Shown one piece after another: positions 56,893 to 64,000 of a stretch of DNA of 64,000 nucleotides. The notes beneath the pieces are model-generated. The model searched no databases and had not been told where the DNA came from. It worked only from the letters and a program-made list of their open reading frames with translations. Source of the DNA: CAIWHR01 sp963734085 (GTDB lineage: Bacteria > Pseudomonadota > Gammaproteobacteria > Burkholderiales > Casimicrobiaceae). Location of the stretch: NCBI GenBank assembly GCA_963734085.1, contig CAVTFT010000017.1, positions 310,001 through 374,000 of the forward strand. The letters are read 5' to 3'. Every line of letters begins with the position of its first letter. Position 1 is the first letter of the stretch. Position numbers and translations under genes: made by a program.

Positions 56893-58068
56893 ATGCTTAC
56901 GCAACCCCTGCAGATTCTTCGGATGACTGTCGCGCTGGCGGCCCTGGCGGTGCTTGCCGCCTGCAGCAAGCCCGACGCCCAGGGCGGCCCGCCGCCCGGG
57001 CCGCCGCCGGTCAGCGTCGCTGCCACGGTCCTGCGCGACGTCGTCGAGACCGACGAGTTTCCCGGGCGGATCGAAGCCGTCGAATCGGTCGAGGTGCGCG
57101 CGCGCGTCAACGGCTATATCCAGTCGGTCGACTTCAAGCCGGGCGCGCAGGTGCGCAAGGGCGACCTCCTCTTCGTCATCGATCCGCGGCCGTTTGCCGC
57201 CGAGGTGGCGCGCGCCGAAGCGACGCTCGCCAACACCCGCGCGCAACTCGATCTCGCGCGGACCGAGCTTGCGCGTAACGAGCAGCTGCTTGCCGATCAG
57301 GCGACCTCGAAGCGCGAGTACGACGACGCGGCGGCGCGGGTTCGACAGCTCGACGCGCAGATTCGCGCCAATCAGGCGTCGCTCGAGACCGCCAGACTTA
57401 ATCTCTCCTACACGCGAGTGACGGCGCCGATCAATGGCCGCGTCGGCAAGGCCGAGATCACCGTCGGCAACCTGGTCCAGGGCGAAACCCCGAACTCGCC
57501 GCTCCTCACGACGGTCGTTTCCTCGAGCCCGATCTACGCGTCGTTCGAGGCCGACGAAGGCGCGTATCTCAAGTACATCGGCAAGGCGCGTGGGGGCGCA
57601 CTGACCGTCGCGGTCGGACTCGCCGACGAGCAGGGCTTTCCGCACCAGGGCGTGCTCGAGTTCGTCGACAACCGCGTCGACCCGCAATCCGGCACGGTGC
57701 GCATGCGTGCAATCCTCGACAACAAGGACGGCCGCTTCACGCCGGGATTGTTTGCGCGCATCAGGCTCGGCGACACGGGGAGGCCGCGCACGGCAGTGCT
57801 GGTGAACGACCGCGCGATCGGAACCGACCAAAGCAAGCGCTTTGTCCTGGTAGTGAACGGCGAGAACAAGGCCGAATACCGCGAAGTCCACATCGGCCGG
57901 CTCGTCGATGGCCTGCGCGTGATCGAAAGCGGCTTGAAGCCCGGGGAAGTGATCGTCGTCAACGGATTGCAGCGCGTGCGACCTGGCGCGCCGGTGACGC
58001 CGCAGACGGTGCCCATGGAAGCGCACGCGTCACCCGCTCAGCCGGAGCGCGTCGCGGCCAAGGGATGA
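56893..58068 (+). CDS. mexE: RND efflux periplasmic adaptor (MexE/BpeE type)
   Basis: A 391-residue lipoprotein adaptor. The lipobox is LAAC, mature Cys about residue 23. Then come VSVAATVLRDVVETDEFPGRIEAVESVEVRARVNGYIQ (lipoyl half), a short coiled-coil hairpin, LNLSYTRVTAPINGRVGKAEITVGNLVQ, and the beta-barrel region. The start at 56893 places the signal peptide correctly. It couples the RND pump to the outer-membrane channel. The RND gene starts five bases after its stop. The symbol is by family resemblance. Confidence 0.9.
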   Translation: MLTQPLQILRMTVALAALAVLAACSKPDAQGGPPPGPPPVSVAATVLRDVVETDEFPGRIEAVESVEVRARVNGYIQSVDFKPGAQVRKGDLLFVIDPRPFAAEVARAEATLANTRAQLDLARTELARNEQLLADQATSKREYDDAAARVRQLDAQIRANQASLETARLNLSYTRVTAPINGRVGKAEITVGNLVQGETPNSPLLTTVVSSSPIYASFEADEGAYLKYIGKARGGALTVAVGLADEQGFPHQGVLEFVDNRVDPQSGTVRMRAILDNKDGRFTPGLFARIRLGDTGRPRTAVLVNDRAIGTDQSKRFVLVVNGENKAEYREVHIGRLVDGLRVIESGLKPGEVIVVNGLQRVRPGAPVTPQTVPMEAHASPAQPERVAAKG

Positions 58069-58072
58069 GTTC

Positions 58073-61000
58073 ATGAACATTTCGCGCTTTTTCATTGATC
58101 GCCCGATCTTCGCGGGCGTGCTGTCGATCGTCATCTTTCTCGCCGGCGCGATCGCGATCACGCGGCTGCCCGTCTCCGAGTATCCGGATGTCGTGCCGCC
58201 GTCGGTCGTCGTGCGCGCGACCTACCCCGGCGCCAACCCGAAGGTCATCGCGGAGACCGTCGCCGCGCCGCTCGAAGAACAGATCAACGGCGTCGAGAAC
58301 CTGCTGTACATGTCGTCGCAGGCGAATACCGACGGTGTGCTGACGCTCACCGTCACGTTCAAGATCGGCACCGATCCCGAGCTCGCCGAAACGCAGGTGC
58401 AGAACCGCGTGCAGCGCGCGTTGCCGCGGCTTCCCGACGAGGTGCGACAGATCGGCGTCATCACGCAGAAGAGCTCGCCCGACCTCACGATGGTCGTGCA
58501 CATCGTCTCGCCCGACAGCCGCTACGACGAGCTCTACCTGCGCAACTACGCGGTGCTGAACGTCAAGGACGTGCTGCAGCGGATTCCCGGGATGGGGCAG
58601 GTGCTGGTGTTCGGCGCCGGCGACTATGCGATGCGCGTCTGGCTCGATCCGCAGAAGCTGTCGTCGCGCAATCTCACGGCCACCGATGTCGTGCAGGCCA
58701 TCCGCGAGCAGAACAAACAGGTCGCCGCGGGCGTGGTCGGTGCGCCGCCGGCGGTGAAGGACACCGAATTCCAGCTTTCGGTGAATGCTCAAGGCAGGCT
58801 CACGACCGAGGAGGAGTTCGGCAACATCATCGTCGCCACGTCGGGCGACGGCGGCGTGCTGCGGCTGAAGGACGTCGCCCGCATCGAGCTCGGCGCGGGC
58901 GAATACGCGCTGCGAAGCCTCCTCAACAACAAGCCGGCGGTGGCGATCGCCATCTTCCAGGCGCCTGAATCGAACGCCATTGCGCTGTCCAACGACGTGC
59001 GCAAGGCGATGGCCGACATCAAAAAGGACTTTCCCGACGGCGTCGACTACCAGATCGTCTACGACCCGACGCGCTTCGTGAAGCAGTCGATCGACGCGGT
59101 GATCCATACGCTGGTCGTGGCGATCCTGTTGGTCGTGCTGGTCGTGATCGTGTTCCTGCAGACCTGGCGCGCGTCGATCATTCCGCTCGCCGCGGTGCCG
59201 GTATCGATCATCGGCACGTTCGCATTCCTGCTGCTCTTCGGTTTTTCGATCAACACGCTGACCTTGTTCGGTTTGGTGCTCGCCATCGGGATCGTGGTGG
59301 ACGATGCCATCGTCGTCGTGGAGAACGTCGAGCGCAACATCGAGCTGGGCTTTGACACCAAGGAGGCCACGTATCGCGCGATGCGCGAGGTGAGCGGGCC
59401 GATCATCGCCATCGCGCTCACGCTGTGCGCCGTGTTCGTGCCGATCGCTTTCATCAGCGGGTTGACCGGAGAGTTCTATCGGCAGTTTGCACTGACGATC
59501 GCGATCTCGACGGTGATTTCGGCGTTCAACTCGTTGACGCTCTCACCCGCGCTCGCGGCGCTGTTGCTGCGTCCGGCCGAGGCGCCGAAGGATGCGCTCA
59601 CACGCTTCATGGACCGGACGTTCGGCTGGTTCTTTACGCGCTTCGATCGCTTCTTCAAGCGTTCGGCGAACGGCTACCAGGGTGCGGTAGCGCGTGTGCT
59701 CAATCGCAGAGCCATCGCGTTCGCCGTGTATCTGATGCTGATCGCGTTGACCTACTTCGCGTTTCAGTCAGTTCCGCATGGATTCATCCCCAGCCAGGAC
59801 AAGCAGTACCTGGTCGGCTTTGCGCAACTCCCCGACGGCGCGTCGCTCGATCGTACCGAGGACGTGATCCGGCGGATGTCGGATGTCGCGATGAAGACGC
59901 CAGGCGTGCAGGACGCGGTGGCGTTCCCCGGCCTGTCGATCAACGGTTTCACGAATGCGGCCAATGCCGGGATCGTGTTCTTCGGCCTGGACGAGTTCGA
60001 GAAGCGCAAGTCGCCGCAGCTTTCGGGCGGTGCCATCGCCGGAGAAATCAACAAGCGGATGGGCGGCATCCAGGACGCGTTCATCGCGGTGTTCCCGCCG
60101 CCACCGGTGATGGGCCTCGGGACGATCGGCGGCTTCAAGCTGCAGATCGAAGACCGGGCAGGGCTTGGCGACGAGGCGCTGTACCAGGCGATGAAGGCGG
60201 TACAGACGCAGGCGTACCAGACGCCGGAGCTCGCGGGCGTCTTCTCGAGCTTCCAGATCAACGTGCCGCAGCTGCTCGCGGACGTCGATCGCGCCAAGGC
60301 CAAGCGGATGGGCGTCGCGCTGACCGACGTGTTCGACACGATGCAGATCAATCTCGGATCGCTCTACGTCAATGACTTCAACCGCTTCGGCCGGACGTAT
60401 CGCGTAGTGGTGCAGGCCGACGCGCCGTACCGCTCGCGTTCGGAGGACATCGCGCTGCTCAAGACCCGCAACGCCAAGGGCGACCTGGTACCGCTCGGTT
60501 CGCTGCTGAAGGTCGACGCGAGCTTCGGGCCGGATCGGGCGATCCGCTACAACGCATTTCCTTCGGCGGACCTCAATGGCGCCGCGGCGCCGGGTTTCAG
60601 CTCCGGCCAGGCGCAGGCTGCGATCGAGCGGATCATGAAGCAGGTGCTGCCGCGCGGAATCACCTACGAGTGGACCGACCTCACCTATCAGGAGATCCTC
60701 GCCGGCAACACCGCCGTGCTGGTCTACCCGCTGTGCGTGCTGCTGGTGTTTCTCGTGCTTGCGGCGCAATACGAGAGCTTCAAGCTGCCGCTGGCGATCA
60801 TCCTGATCGTGCCGATGTGTCTGTTGTTCGCGATCACGGGGGTGTGGCTGACCCATGGCGACAACAACATCTTCACCCAGATCGCGCTGTTCGTGCTGAT
60901 GGGGCTCGCCTGCAAGAACGCGATCCTGATCGTCGAGTTCGCACGCGGGTTGGAATCGAAGGAGGCGGCGCACGATCCGGTCCGCGCCGCGCTCGAAGCG

Positions 61001-61252
61001 GCTCGCATCCGGCTGCGCCCGATCCTGATGACGTCGTTCGCCTTCATCATGGGCGTGGTGCCGCTGGTCTTCTCCACCGGTGCAGGATCCGAGATGCGGC
61101 ATGCGATGGGTGTGGCGGTCTTCGCCGGCATGCTCGGCGTGACGTTCTTCGGGCTCTTCCTCACCCCGGTGTTCTATGTGCTGCTGCATCGTCGGCGCAG
61201 GGCGCGCGCTGCACGCGCCGGCACGTCAACCGCTGCGGCAGCGGCGGATTAG
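58073..61252 (+). CDS. mexF: RND multidrug efflux pump (MexF/BpeF type)
   Basis: A 1059-residue inner-membrane pump with 12 helices and two large periplasmic loops. The N terminus is MNISRFFIDRPIFAGVLSIVIFLAG. The proton-relay motif in helix 4 is GLVLAIGIVVDDAIVVVENVER. The second half has the LVFLVLAAQYESFKLPLAIILIVP and GLACKNAILIVEFAR motifs. It closely follows MexF-type transporters, which export chloramphenicol, fluoroquinolones and trimethoprim. Actual substrates here are unproven. The Ala-rich C-terminal end is normal. Confidence 0.95.
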   Translation: MNISRFFIDRPIFAGVLSIVIFLAGAIAITRLPVSEYPDVVPPSVVVRATYPGANPKVIAETVAAPLEEQINGVENLLYMSSQANTDGVLTLTVTFKIGTDPELAETQVQNRVQRALPRLPDEVRQIGVITQKSSPDLTMVVHIVSPDSRYDELYLRNYAVLNVKDVLQRIPGMGQVLVFGAGDYAMRVWLDPQKLSSRNLTATDVVQAIREQNKQVAAGVVGAPPAVKDTEFQLSVNAQGRLTTEEEFGNIIVATSGDGGVLRLKDVARIELGAGEYALRSLLNNKPAVAIAIFQAPESNAIALSNDVRKAMADIKKDFPDGVDYQIVYDPTRFVKQSIDAVIHTLVVAILLVVLVVIVFLQTWRASIIPLAAVPVSIIGTFAFLLLFGFSINTLTLFGLVLAIGIVVDDAIVVVENVERNIELGFDTKEATYRAMREVSGPIIAIALTLCAVFVPIAFISGLTGEFYRQFALTIAISTVISAFNSLTLSPALAALLLRPAEAPKDALTRFMDRTFGWFFTRFDRFFKRSANGYQGAVARVLNRRAIAFAVYLMLIALTYFAFQSVPHGFIPSQDKQYLVGFAQLPDGASLDRTEDVIRRMSDVAMKTPGVQDAVAFPGLSINGFTNAANAGIVFFGLDEFEKRKSPQLSGGAIAGEINKRMGGIQDAFIAVFPPPPVMGLGTIGGFKLQIEDRAGLGDEALYQAMKAVQTQAYQTPELAGVFSSFQINVPQLLADVDRAKAKRMGVALTDVFDTMQINLGSLYVNDFNRFGRTYRVVVQADAPYRSRSEDIALLKTRNAKGDLVPLGSLLKVDASFGPDRAIRYNAFPSADLNGAAAPGFSSGQAQAAIERIMKQVLPRGITYEWTDLTYQEILAGNTAVLVYPLCVLLVFLVLAAQYESFKLPLAIILIVPMCLLFAITGVWLTHGDNNIFTQIALFVLMGLACKNAILIVEFARGLESKEAAHDPVRAALEAARIRLRPILMTSFAFIMGVVPLVFSTGAGSEMRHAMGVAVFAGMLGVTFFGLFLTPVFYVLLHRRRRARAARAGTSTAAAAAD

Positions 61253-61264
61253 AGGGATATCGCG

Positions 61265-62725
61265 ATGATGCGCAACATTGCAATCGCCTTCGCGGTGCTC
61301 GTTGCCGGCTGTTCGCTCGCGCCGCCACTCGAGCGGCCGGTCGTCGACGCGCCGGCGCAGTGGAAGGAGCTCACTCCGGCCGAGCGCGGCAGCTGGAAGA
61401 CCGCGCAGCCCGCCGAGGCGGCGCCGCGCGGCGAGTGGTGGAAGACGTTCGACGATCCGACACTCGACGCGCTCGAGGCCGAAGCGATCGCCGCCAACCA
61501 GAGCCTCAAGGCCGCGGCGGCGCGCGTCACGCAGGCGCGCGCGCTCGTGGGCGTGGCCAAGTCGGAGCGCATCCCGCACATCGACGCCGGCTTCGGCCCG
61601 AGCCGTGAAAAACCCACCGGCGTGTCGCTCGGCCTGCCACAAGGCGAGGATGTCGCCCCGTTCACCGCATGGCGAGGGCTGCTGAGCGTGAGCTATGAAG
61701 TCGATCTGTTCGGCCGCATCTCGGACCGGATCGCCGCGACGCGCAGCGACTACGAAGCGTCGCAAGCGACGTTCTATTCGGTCCAGCTCGCGCTGCAGGC
61801 CGACGTTGCCCAGACCTACTTCGCATTGCGCGAGACTGACGCCGAGCTCGGCCTCCTGCGCGACACCGTAAGGTTGCGCGAGGAGAACGTCCGCCTGCTG
61901 CAGCGGCGCTTCGACCTGGGCGAGATCAACGAGCTCGACCCGGCCCGCGCGAAGACCGAGCTCGCGACGACGAGGAGCGACGCGATCGCGCTCGAGCGCC
62001 AGCGTGCTCAGCTCGAGCACGCGTTGGCGCTATTGCTCGGCAAGGCGCCGGCGGCCTTCTCGCTCGCGCCGGCGCCGCTCGCGAACGCGATGCCGGCGAT
62101 TCCCGCCGGTCTGCCGTCATCGCTGCTCGAACGGCGACCCGACATCGCGGCGGCGAGCCGCACGATGGCGGCGGCGAACGCGCGTATCGGCGTCGCGAAG
62201 GCGGCGTTCTTTCCGGTGCTGAATCTCACCGCGGTCGGCGGCTTCGAATCCGCCGACCTGGGCGATCTCTTCAAATGGTCGAGCCGCACGTGGCTGCTCG
62301 GGCCGCTGGTCGGGACGATGCTGACGATGCCGCTCCTCGACGGCGGCCGCAACCAGGCGAACCTCGACCGGTCGTACGCCGTGCTCGAGGAGGCGGTCGC
62401 AACCTATCGGCAGCAGGTGCTCGTCGCGTTTGCCGAGGTCGAGGACAACCTCGCCAACGTGCACACGCTCGACGATCAAGGGCAGGCGACGCGCGATGCC
62501 ACGGCGTCCGCGACGCGCGCGCTCGCGATCGCCCAGTCCCGTTATCGGGCCGGCGCGACCGGCTACCTCGACGTCATTGACGCGCAGCGCAGCCTGTTGT
62601 CGGTCCAGCGCCTCGACACCCAGATCAAAGGCGCGCGCGCAGTTTCGACCGTGGCACTGATCCGCGCGTTGGGCGGTGGCTGGGAGGCACCGGCCGCCGT
62701 GGCGGTGGAGGACGGCAAGCGATGA
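61265..62725 (+). CDS. RND outer-membrane factor lipoprotein (OprN/OprC type)
   Basis: A TolC-like channel (486 residues) with the lipobox LVAGC. WWKTFDDPTLDALEAEAIAANQSL, FTAWRGLLSVSYEVDLFGRISDRI and LLERRPDIAAASRTMAAANARIGVAKAAFFPVLNL are OEP signatures. Two ATGs are adjacent at 61265 and 61268. It is the second channel of this family in the window; both have the same organisation but differ throughout. The last four bases overlap the next start (ATGA). Confidence 0.92.
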   Translation: MMRNIAIAFAVLVAGCSLAPPLERPVVDAPAQWKELTPAERGSWKTAQPAEAAPRGEWWKTFDDPTLDALEAEAIAANQSLKAAAARVTQARALVGVAKSERIPHIDAGFGPSREKPTGVSLGLPQGEDVAPFTAWRGLLSVSYEVDLFGRISDRIAATRSDYEASQATFYSVQLALQADVAQTYFALRETDAELGLLRDTVRLREENVRLLQRRFDLGEINELDPARAKTELATTRSDAIALERQRAQLEHALALLLGKAPAAFSLAPAPLANAMPAIPAGLPSSLLERRPDIAAASRTMAAANARIGVAKAAFFPVLNLTAVGGFESADLGDLFKWSSRTWLLGPLVGTMLTMPLLDGGRNQANLDRSYAVLEEAVATYRQQVLVAFAEVEDNLANVHTLDDQGQATRDATASATRALAIAQSRYRAGATGYLDVIDAQRSLLSVQRLDTQIKGARAVSTVALIRALGGGWEAPAAVAVEDGKR

Positions 62726-62826
62726 ACAGACGCAGAAGAACACGCTCGCCGCGAGCGATCGAGTTCGTCACGGGCGCGCTGATCGGTCTATCGATTGTCG
62801 TCGCCGTGTTCGTGATGACGGCTTGA
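62722..62826 (+). CDS. 34-residue single-helix membrane peptide at the end of the RND operon
   Basis: ATG at 62722 overlaps the channel gene stop as ATGA. The peptide has a very basic start (MNRRRRTRSPRAIEF) followed by one helix (ALIGLSIVVAVFVMTA), so it should sit in the inner membrane with its N terminus inside. Coupling and topology suggest that it is made. Its placement parallels the 80-residue peptide in the EmrAB operon and recalls small pump-associated peptides such as AcrZ. No homology is claimed. Confidence 0.6.
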   Translation: MNRRRRTRSPRAIEFVTGALIGLSIVVAVFVMTA

Positions 62827-63185
62827 TGATGCAACATGTGAACGCAGGATGACCGGTCCCATGCGTTTCCTGAACCTCGCGCCAAGCCCGTTGTGCTGGC
62901 CGTTCCGGATAGGTGTGAAGCAAGCGCTGTATCTCGCCCTGCTGCTCCTGCCCGGATCCATCGTCGTGCTGCCGCTTCTGTGGTGGCTCGATCGGCGCAC
63001 GACGCGACGCGTGTCGCCGCAACCCGACCATGAACGTGGAATTCGGCAGGAGACTGCGCGCCGCCTGCCGCGACCACCCCTCCGCATCGGGCGATCTGTG
63101 ACCGCGGTTACATACGCGCCGTGGAGAGTCTGCGATCCTGCGCGCCAGCAAAGCGGCGAACCGAGAGCCGCAATTGGAGAATGGC
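62827..63185. other. Spacer with a doubtful small membrane ORF
   Basis: A 359-base stretch between the RND operon and trxC. An ATG at 62849 opens a frame with one strong hydrophobic run (QALYLALLLLPGSIVVLPLLWW), but the frame runs 150 bases into trxC and lacks a good ribosome site. It could be a real small gene with a misplaced end or chance. It also holds the trxC promoter. No repeat seen. Confidence 0.35.
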
Positions 63186-63635
63186 ATGGATATCGAAGTG
63201 CCCGCCGACACGGTCCGGGTCGTTTGCCCGCACTGTCATACCGTCAACCGCGTGCCGGAAAACCGGATCGCCGAGGCTCCGTCGTGCGGCAGCTGCGCTC
63301 GCGCGCTCTTCGGCGGCCATCCAGTTGCGCTTTCTGAAGCGGAGTTCGAGCGCGAGATCGCGAACTCGGATGTGCCCGTGATCGTCGACTTCTGGGCGCC
63401 GTGGTGCGGTCCGTGTCGCTTCATGGCGCCGGTATTCGAACAGGCAGCGCAGGCGCTCGAGCCGCGCGCGCGCTTCGTCAAGATCAATACGGACGAGAAC
63501 CAGGCGCTCGCGATGCGGCTCAACATCCGGAGCATTCCGACGCTCGCGATCTTCAGCGGCGGCAAGGAGGCCGTGCGGATTTCCGGCGCGCTGGACCTCG
63601 GCAATTTCAAGGCCTGGGCAGCGCCTCACCTCTAG
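63186..63635 (+). CDS. trxC: Thioredoxin 2
   Basis: A 149-residue cytosolic thioredoxin with an N-terminal zinc ribbon: CPHCHTVNRVP and SCGSCARALFGG supply four Cys. The active site is FWAPWCGPCRF and the cis-Pro is in SIPTLAIFSGG. TrxC reduces protein disulfides, especially under oxidative stress. An in-frame TTG at 63174 was set aside for the ATG at 63186, which has GGAGAA upstream at normal spacing. Confidence 0.95.
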   Translation: MDIEVPADTVRVVCPHCHTVNRVPENRIAEAPSCGSCARALFGGHPVALSEAEFEREIANSDVPVIVDFWAPWCGPCRFMAPVFEQAAQALEPRARFVKINTDENQALAMRLNIRSIPTLAIFSGGKEAVRISGALDLGNFKAWAAPHL

Positions 63636-63668
63636 GCAAGCGTCGTCGCCCGGCGGGCATTCGCCGGT

Positions 63669-63911
63669 TCAGGCTTCCGTCGTTTCAAGATCGCCGGCGT
63701 CGAGCGACCCGACGTTCTCCTCGAGCCACGCGCGCCACGCCTCCGGCGGCATCGGGGCGACGACGCGCTCGAGGTGTTCCCAGCGGACCTGCCATTGGCC
63801 GTCGGCGAGCGCGGTGACGCTGACGCGAGGCAGCGCGCCCAGGCCGAAGCGCTCGATGCGCTCCTCGACCACCGCCTCGGCCTCGCGGGGTGTCAGCGGG
63901 CTTTCGCTCAT
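63669..63911 (-). CDS. Small conserved hypothetical protein
   Basis: An 80-residue acidic protein (MSESPLTPREAEAVVEERIERFGLGAL..., then WQVRWEHLERVVAPMPPEAWRAWLEENVGSL). It looks globular, with predicted helix, strand and helix; no membrane part. It converges with trxC and may be the second gene of a minus-strand operon whose first gene ends at 63948. Function unknown. Confidence 0.7.
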   Translation of the reverse strand: MSESPLTPREAEAVVEERIERFGLGALPRVSVTALADGQWQVRWEHLERVVAPMPPEAWRAWLEENVGSLDAGDLETTEA

Positions 63912-63947
63912 GGCAATTCCTTCGGCGCGCTTGTCGGACGCGCGGAG

Positions 63948-64000
63948 TCAGGCGGCTGCCGCCGCGCTGTCGGACCGGCGGCGGCCGAGCAAGTCTTCGC
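63948..64000 (-). CDS. 3' end of a further minus-strand gene, partial
   Basis: On the minus strand a frame open from the window edge ends at a TGA (63950-63948) with the sequence EDLLGRRRSDSAAAAA. An Ala-rich, charged tail 36 bases before the next start is typical of a gene end, but only 16 codons are visible. The product cannot be named. Confidence 0.35.
   Translation of the reverse strand, partial: EDLLGRRRSDSAAAAA

Noticed and set aside
62849..63337. 162-codon frame with a hydrophobic segment
   Set aside because: It runs 150 bases into trxC in another frame and its C-terminal half is shadow-like. Only the first ~50 codons could be real.

Overview
The window looks like a chromosomal segment of a GC-rich betaproteobacterium, most likely Burkholderiales or a close relative. 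This is inferred from the tpiA-secG-tRNA-Leu-nuo order, a Bug-type solute receptor with its TctAB partners, a BpeEF/CeoAB-style efflux operon, and intergenic repeats of a type I associate with Burkholderiales. Nothing in the window allows a species call.

Layout. 1-6637: a dipeptide/oligopeptide ABC importer (dppBCDF) with a TPR/O-GlcNAc-transferase-like gene inserted between the two ATPase genes and an N-formylglutamate amidohydrolase at the end. 6638-9936: a tripartite tricarboxylate transporter (tctC-tctB-tctA) behind a FadR-type operator-like palindrome. 10002-11460: tpiA, secG and tRNA-Leu(GAG). 11554-26960: a complete 14-subunit complex I operon (nuoA-N) with one foreign gene (a DUF4019 protein) and several repeat-filled spacers that stay open as small reading frames from one gene's stop to the next gene's start. 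27063-31280: lactate utilisation genes lutA and lutB, an aminotransferase, and lutC. 31295-39013: mostly minus-strand genes, including an NhaD-type antiporter preceded by a repeated, structured leader, a DUF1272 protein, a GFA-type protein, an alpha/beta hydrolase, an SDR and a glycine-zipper lipoprotein, plus a lone plus-strand pilin-like gene. 39206-44820: a sparse zone with a frameshifted amidohydrolase, remnants of an acid phosphatase and a carboxymuconolactone-decarboxylase-family gene, a few tiny ORFs, and little else. 44822-47693: DoxX, an alpha-methylacyl-CoA racemase, and a MarR regulator with a small membrane protein that share an operator. 47699-52889: MarR, outer-membrane factor, small membrane protein, EmrA and EmrB. 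52928-54524: a LysR gene divergent from a DUF1127 protein and a small exported protein. 54545-62826: a LysR gene divergent from an LlpE-like protein, an RND adaptor, an RND pump, an outer-membrane factor and a 34-residue membrane peptide. 63186-64000: thioredoxin 2, a small hypothetical protein, and the end of a further gene.

The first half is housekeeping energy metabolism and nutrient uptake: peptides, carboxylates and lactate feed complex I. The second half is dominated by drug and solvent export with local regulators. The points most worth following are the stop-to-start bridging micro-ORFs in the nuo and lut operons, the tandem structured leader of nhaD, and small membrane peptides translationally coupled to both efflux operons.
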